A stretch of DNA of 64,000 nt from Microplitis mediator (lineage: Eukaryota; Arthropoda; Insecta; Hymenoptera; Braconidae): positions 15,883,901 through 15,947,900 of the forward strand of contig NC_079979.1 of assembly GCF_029852145.1 (NCBI RefSeq). Reading direction: 5' to 3'. A program made the position numbers and the translations under genes. This document shows positions 58,202 to 64,000 of the stretch, one piece after another. Numbering within the stretch: the first letter of the stretch is position 1; every line of letters begins with the position of its first letter. The notes below the pieces were generated by a model. That model did not search any database. It was not told where the DNA came from and saw only the letters and a program-made list of their open reading frames with translations.

Positions 58202-58291
58202 TTATCTTAAGCCGGTATCCGGCAACGCCCGTTTCTTAGCATCAACCGCGGCGTCTAAACCCGTTGATCCAGCTTTTTGTTGTCTAGCCAT
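58202..58291 (-). CDS. Candidate 29-codon GC-rich small ORF / leader exon
   Basis: The minus strand reads MARQQKAGSTG-LDAAVDAKKR-ALPDTGLR and a stop, followed 26 bases later by a strong splice donor (a|gtaagt near 58175). The ORF is markedly GC-richer than its surroundings, with codon choices typical of real coding sequence (gac, gcc, gcg, cgg). It could be an upstream ORF in a leader exon of a gene running left, a conserved small protein, or chance. I do not recognise it. Confidence 0.3.
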   Translation of the reverse strand: MARQQKAGSTGLDAAVDAKKRALPDTGLR

Positions 58292-59305
58292 CTCATGTCA
58301 CAAGAGCACACACCGCGCAATTTAACCAGACACACACATAGATACACAAACATTTATACAATATAACGAACGTCTAACAAAAACAACTCGAGTTAAAATT
58401 ATTTTTATTTTTTACTAACACACGTCTATTACTTCTTGCGTAGACTGGGTCTAATTGCCTCACCGGCATTGCAGCGGACATATTTCACCGTGAAATAAAT
58501 AGACAATTCCTTGTATGTTTCAGTCATACAACAGCATCAAAAACTAAAACCTGTTTGTCTGTAACGTTAATGTTTTTAGCGCAACTCGAGAATTTAACTG
58601 ATGCTTCTTCATCTACGTACTTATCTTACTCATCTAACATATCTTATATAATTCCCTCTGGGTCTTGGATATATAGATATATATGTATGTAATACAGAGC
58701 TTAGTTAAGAGGAATGCCAAGATGCGGTTGGAAGCCAAGTTAAACCTTAGTCCTACATTTAGCCCACGAGAAGTTGTCGAGAATGTCTAGCCGGGAATAA
58801 GGGATGCAACTTAGCATAATTTCTGACCACCGTTTATGTTAGTTGTGCCCGATAATTCTCGGTTTAAGCTTAAATTCCAAACTAGAGCTGTAGTGCTTTC
58901 ATTTCTCATGTTCAGCGAAGTTTCCTGTGAAATAGTCCTGTAATACTAGAGATCTCAGCTTACATTTATAACTTGTAGCTAAGATTTTCCTGCTAAGTAG
59001 ATTGTCAGGCGTTCATCACTGGCTTCATTTTCGCACTGATTTTCTTTCATATTTATTTATTTTATTTCATGAACATTTCGCTTAATTAAATGCAACTATT
59101 AGAATCATAGTGCAGAAGATTTGAAATTTTATTTACTGGGAAGCTTAAATGGTCAAATAGGGATTGAAATAATTAATTATAGTCTACATGAAGTATTTAG
59201 TTGGAAAAATTTTAAGTTGAATTTTAAATGAGCGAAATTAAAAAAATTATTCATTAATGAAAGGTAAAAATGAATGAAATTAAAAAAAAAATTTACCATT
59301 GAGGC
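58292..59305. other. Intergenic, possibly upstream region of the minus-strand small ORF
   Basis: 58380-58620 and 58700-58900 are less AT-rich and look single-copy, compatible with promoter or leader sequence. No further ORF or repeat identified. Confidence 0.35.
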
Positions 59306-59928
59306 TCAGTAGGAAAAAAAATATTGACAACGAGGCCGGTCTTGGCACAATACTGGGCTACCCAGGCTCGGCCTCCAAAGGTTGGTTCGAGATCCAACCA
59401 ACGTTGAAGTGACGAGCCTCAGTTCGCCAGTCATGGGCCAAGATTCAGCCAATACTCAAATAGCAAGCCCTGGTTTACTAGTCTAAATAACAAATGGCAC
59501 CTAAAAACCTCTGGCTTCTATGTATAGTATAACAGCCTAGTGGATAAGACACTTGCCTAGCAGCCATGAAGGACCAGGTTCGAGACCCAGCAAATGCAAA
59601 AAAAATTAGTTTCATCGATCTACCTGATTTCTCTGTGTAAAAATTTATTTCCATGTTACCATCACTTACATGTCTACTAATGTTTTTTTTTTTAAATTTA
59701 TTCTTAATAAGTATAGATGCTTATTTAGCAACAGTCTTGGCACAATACTGGCTCTCGATATTGAGCCAATACTAAGATGCAGTCTTGGGACGATACTGTC
59801 ATTCAAGCTTGGCTCGGTGTTATCATTTCGATGCTTAGACAGACTCGGGCCAAGCTCGGATTTCAAGCTTCCCCCAGAGTTAATAAGTCTTGCGCCAAGC
59901 TTGGGCCTATTATTTTTTCCTATAAGGA
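59306..59928 (-). mobile_element. TIR element with CTTGGCCCAAG motif-echo and tRNA-like core, copy C (inverted)
   Basis: Ends cagtaggaaaaaaaatattg and ttattttttcctataagg. Order of blocks is the reverse of copies A and B. The ORFs across it on both strands are repeat-derived. Confidence 0.78.
59528..59592 (+). ncRNA. tRNA-like core of copy C
   Basis: Reads cagcctagtggataagacac then ccaggttcgagacccagca on the plus strand. Same features as copies A and B. Confidence 0.65.
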
Positions 59929-62900
59929 ATAGGCGGATAAATGACAAAATTTTTTTAGAGAAAATTTTCATTCCTGATAATTTATTATTTATTTCTATAA
60001 TTATTTCCAATATCCGGGATTAATTTTCAAAACTTTCTATCAAAAATGTGTTTTTTATTTTCGTCTTAGGTTTTATAATTTTTCAGTCCACAAATTTTTT
60101 TTTTGAAATTCAAAATTTTTTTTTACTGTTGACTAAAAATTATTCATCAATAATTGAAGTCAAAAGAAAAAATAAAAATCCAGCCTAATCGGCATATTTA
60201 TATCTCCTTCCCCATCATATTTACATTTCCCCATATTCACCTAAAGATTTATATATACGTATATATGTGTTATAAATTCTCAGGACCCACAAAGTGTATA
60301 GTGAATTTTTAAAATATTCATTCGTACGGTACAATCCTTAGGTATTTGCCTCAGTAGCAAAAGCTCTATTCATATAGCACCAGTAGGGGGATGAAGACTG
60401 TGCTGAATACGTAAGAAAAATGTCAAAGAAAAACCACTCGAGACGTTCATTATTCACCACGTATTTATTCAGATTGCGGTTTTAAATTTACTTACCATTA
60501 ATGTATCCACTGTGGAACAGTTATTCAATCCAAACTAAAATCTATATTATCTATTGATAAAATATTCATATTTTTATTTTTATTTGCTAATATAATGGAA
60601 GGAATCCTTGTAATTGAGTGTTGAGCCAAACATTGAATAAAGAGTAAGCCAAACTCAGAGTTAAGTCGATATCTGTTACTAAAGCTATTAACTTTAATCC
60701 CGACGTCAGAGCTTACCTCATACCGAGTAATAAACGAGATTAATCCTATATACTAGTACTTTAGGATATACATACCTTAAAACTGACATAGATACATATA
60801 TACATACATACATACATATATGTATACTTGCATAAAGTTACTTGTGTACAACACATGATTAATACTCGCGGTGTTCAGTTGTTATTACAGTGCATCAAAA
60901 ATGTTTGTCGGTTTAAGTGAGCTTTAGTTTCAACCAGGTTTTAATTTATTGCCATTATTTTTAGTAGATTTCATAGAAATCTATCTTTTGCATTTGTCCT
61001 CATGGTGGAATTTTCAAAGAATTTCGCCATAATCTATCATAATTCGTCGAGTAGGTTTCAAAAATACCATTGGTTCAAAAGTTTATATATCTAATATAAC
61101 GCGCCTTGTTGCGATGATAGTGGCCACAATTTTTAACGGATCTTAATGAAACTTGGCACACTTATTCTATGAACGATTATCACGATTAAGTTCGAAGATG
61201 AGCAAAATCGGTCAACTAGTTTAGAAATGATGGACATTTGAAATTCAAAAAGTATCAAAAAATCCTGCTTTTTCGGCTTTTTTCGTAAATAACTTTTTAA
61301 CGGGTACATCTAATCTTATTATGTAAAAAGAACTTGATAGCCGATAGAAAAAGCTATCTTTCCCTTTTTTTATTTTTTGTTTTACGAAAATTGTTCCACT
61401 TTTAATAAGGGTTCAAAGTCACATAATTGACTCATGTGTTATGGTGATAATGCCATTGTTTATATCTTTGAAAATTTTTGATGGATGATTATTAAATTAT
61501 GTATATATAGAAATCTACTCCCATTTCGGATGCCTACTGGCCTTTTTGAATTTATGTACTTAGTCCTTAACTTATAATTTTAAAAAATAAAAGAAGTTAA
61601 AAATATAAACATACAGTGAATGGTTTGACTCCATACAATGAGTATTGATAGAGGGTCCATTTTACCCCGTCGTGTATCATGACTATTTACTCAATCTACA
61701 GACTTCGTTTATTGATAAATTGCCATTTTATCTCGAATAATTTGGTTAATTCATGGCCTTTTTATTTTAATTTCATTAAATTATTTAGGCTATTGGCAAA
61801 AAAAATGTATGAAAAATTTAATATAAAATACAATGTATGAAAAAATATGAAGATAAAAAATAATACAATTTTTATTACATTGCCGACCGAACGTAAAATA
61901 GGCCGATGAATTACCAAAATTTTTCTGCTACTTTACAGTTTTTACTATTCTCTATAAATTTTTATGGATTCTAATTAATTTTGAAATAAACTCCTATGGA
62001 TTTTTCATGAATTTTTTTGTAAATTCCCATAAATTCTCATATAAATTTTTACAACAGTTGAACTAAAAATTTTGGAAAGTTAAAAAATATTTTTGGTTTT
62101 TCATTACTTTGAATTTGGTAAAAAAAAACCAGAAATTGATAATAATTTTTTTTCTCTTTGATTGTAAGAAAAAAAAAAAACTGCAATTAAATAAAAATTG
62201 AATTTGGTTTTTTATTTTCAAAATTAAATTGAGTTCTGAGGTTAAAATTAATAAGATAATTACTAGTTTAATTAAACTATTAATTATAAATTATGAATTT
62301 AATCAAATAATTTTTGATGAGAGAAAATTTTTATATAAAATAAAAAAAAATTATAATTTTTTGGTTCGTTTACTTGAAGGAAAAAATTGCTTGCATTAAA
62401 AAAAAATAATTAGTTAAAAAAAAAAAAATAAAAATTCGACGTACTTGCGTAGTAGGCGAATGAACTTATTACTTTACTATTACACAGAGTTTGTACTTTG
62501 CTCAGTAAATATAAAATAGGAAGTGAGAGAAAATGGTGAAAGCACGCTGCAAAAAGGTGGTTTACAAGAGAGTTGTGTTGTCAAAAGTACAGAAAGTACT
62601 GAGTGAATTTCATTGCATTCATGCTCTTTTACATCTTTTTTTTTAATTTACTTTCTACAAAAAAAATAAAAAAATTCAATCTCACAAAAAATTTTTACAA
62701 TCCAAAATAAAATATTTTTTTTCATCCGCTACACCCATTTGTTTATTTTTGTTTAATGGACCGATTTTCATTTGTAATATTTACCAACGAAGGGATTTTT
62801 TATTAGTACGCTGACCTAGATTTATAGTAGTATAGAATTGAAACGATTTACCGTAAATTTGTCATTTTATATAAAAATTTTTTCTAATATTTAAATCGTT

Positions 62901-63360
62901 TTTTTTATTTTTATGGAAAAAAAGTATTAAAAAATGATACGATACAACTGGTGCAGTTGACGTTAACGTGGAAAAAGCGTCATGTGTTTTTCCGACACTA
63001 CTATTCGCGCAGTGATGAGTCCATACATTTAATTTACGCATGAAACGCATTCCAATAATCCTAAATCGTGTTTTCATGAGCTCTGTCTGATATTTTCAAT
63101 TCAGATATATAATATATATTTAAATATACGTCTACATGCATGCTATATAAATATATATAGATATTCATTTAATTTATTTATGATGAATAAAAAATATTTT
63201 AAACAATTTGGGGTGAACTAAAATTATATATATATAAAGAGGAGAGACAGGAAAAATAGAATACCCAAAAATTTTGATAAAAACATTTTTTTTTTAAGTA
63301 CCTGCATCATAATTTATCACGTCAATAATTACTGTTAATAAATTTCCAATTACCGAAACG
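59929..63360. other. Long AT-rich intergenic stretch, no gene seen
   Basis: 61110-61420 has the flavour of a dispersed arthropod repeat (ttaacggatcttaatgaaac, gagcaaaatcggtcaactag), but I see no second copy here. 61960-62050 repeats cccataaattctcat-type motifs. 60780-60830 is a CATA microsatellite. The ORF at 62862-63077 is unsupported. Confidence 0.4.
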
Positions 63361-63620
63361 CACGGTAAAAAATTAGCGAAGTGAACGCGGAGTAAATCCG
63401 GAGTGAATGCGGAACGGATGATCACTTATTTATTTAATGCCTTCGGAGTGAAATTTACTCCGAAGGGGAGTTCAATTTAATATTGGAAATCCGGTTCCGA
63501 GTGAAATTCACTCCTAAAAAGTATTTATTTTAATATTAAAACTTCGATTGAAATAAAATCCAGATCACTCCGAAATCATCTAGTTGAAAAAATAAACTCT
63601 CTATTTACTCCGTATGTCCC
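63361..63620. mobile_element. CGGAGTGAAT-family element, left part
   Basis: Starts gcacggtaaaaaattagcga, then gtaaatccggagtgaatgcg and several gtgaaattcactcc copies. It breaks off at about 63620, where the next repeat begins. Confidence 0.65.
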
Positions 63621-63639
63621 CTCCCCAAAAATTATAAAA

Positions 63640-64000
63640 AAAAATTTTTTTTATTTTCCGTCAGATTATGACCTCTACATTGTTTTTATCATATTTTAGG
63701 TGAATATGTGATATGTGGGGCGAAATGAACCACTCGAAAAAAAGAATTGTAACAAAAAAATTATTTTTTTTTTCATTTTCCGTCAAGTTATGACCTTTAT
63801 AATGTTTTTATTATATTTTAGGCCAATATGTGATATATAGGGGAAAATGAACCACTAAAAAAAAAAGTTGTAACGAAAAAGTTAACTTGACGGAAAATAA
63901 AAATAAAAATAATTTTTTCGTTGCAATGTTTTTTTCGAGTGGTTCATTTCGCCCCACATATCACATATTGGCCTAAAATATAATAAAAACATTATAAAGG
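63640..64000. repeat. Three copies (two direct, one inverted) of a GTGGGGCGAAATGAACCACT unit, cut by the window end
   Basis: Units at about 63650-63770 and 63775-63890 are direct; 63893-64000 is inverted and continues past the window. Shared text: tttattatattttaggccaa, tatgtgatat, aaatgaaccact. Confidence 0.75.

Noticed and set aside
59528..59592. Functional tRNA gene
   Set aside because: A and B boxes are present, but acceptor and anticodon stems do not pair, and the same sequence recurs in three mobile copies.
1..64000. Endogenous viral or polydnavirus segment
   Set aside because: No viral hallmark gene, capsid, polymerase or circle-excision motif was recognised in any frame.

Overview
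This is a strongly AT-rich eukaryotic window with spliced genes (GT-AG introns, AATAAA polyadenylation signals), insect-type gene families and a very dense load of small transposable elements. It looks like an insect chromosome. A hymenopteran, possibly a parasitoid wasp, is my best guess from the insect-restricted secreted gene family, the intronless phospholipase A1-like lipases and a LINE tail of a kind I associate with Hymenoptera. The order is an inference, not proven.

Layout. 0.8-2.7 kb and 25.3-29.9 kb hold two direct paralogs of a cysteine-rich secreted insect protein that I believe is the DUF4803 family. The right copy is complete (7 exons, about 712 aa). The left copy has only exons 3-7 in the window. 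Between them sit two divergently transcribed, intronless PLA1/pancreatic-lipase-like genes (20.2-21.2 kb minus, 23.1-24.1 kb plus). The only other recognised gene is a two-exon coiled-coil axonemal protein, best matched to CFAP53/CCDC11 (50.1-53.7 kb). Weaker coding candidates are a first exon ending in MAGR at 16.0 kb, a 38-codon secreted-peptide ORF at 21.7 kb and a 29-codon GC-rich ORF at 58.2 kb (minus).

The rest is mostly mobile DNA in many families. These include a MITE family with 9-bp target duplications (seven copies in 9.3 kb), head-to-tail MITE arrays, TTAA-site (piggyBac-like) and TA-site (Tc1/mariner-like) elements, a 5S-rRNA-derived SINE with a 16-bp target duplication, and a LINE 3' end with a 14-bp target duplication. 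There is also a 0.97-kb near-perfect foldback and a nested block at 45.9-49.7 kb. Two patterns stand out. Many unrelated terminal-inverted-repeat families have interiors made of degenerate copies of one private short motif. Three TIR families also carry tRNA-like sequences with Pol III A/B boxes inside them.

The paralogous introns of the two DUF4803-like genes act as empty/filled site pairs, so several insertions can be ordered before or after the gene duplication. I see no operons, CRISPR arrays, intact tRNA genes or viral genes. The genes here show no shared pathway beyond three or four secreted products clustering at 0.8-30 kb.
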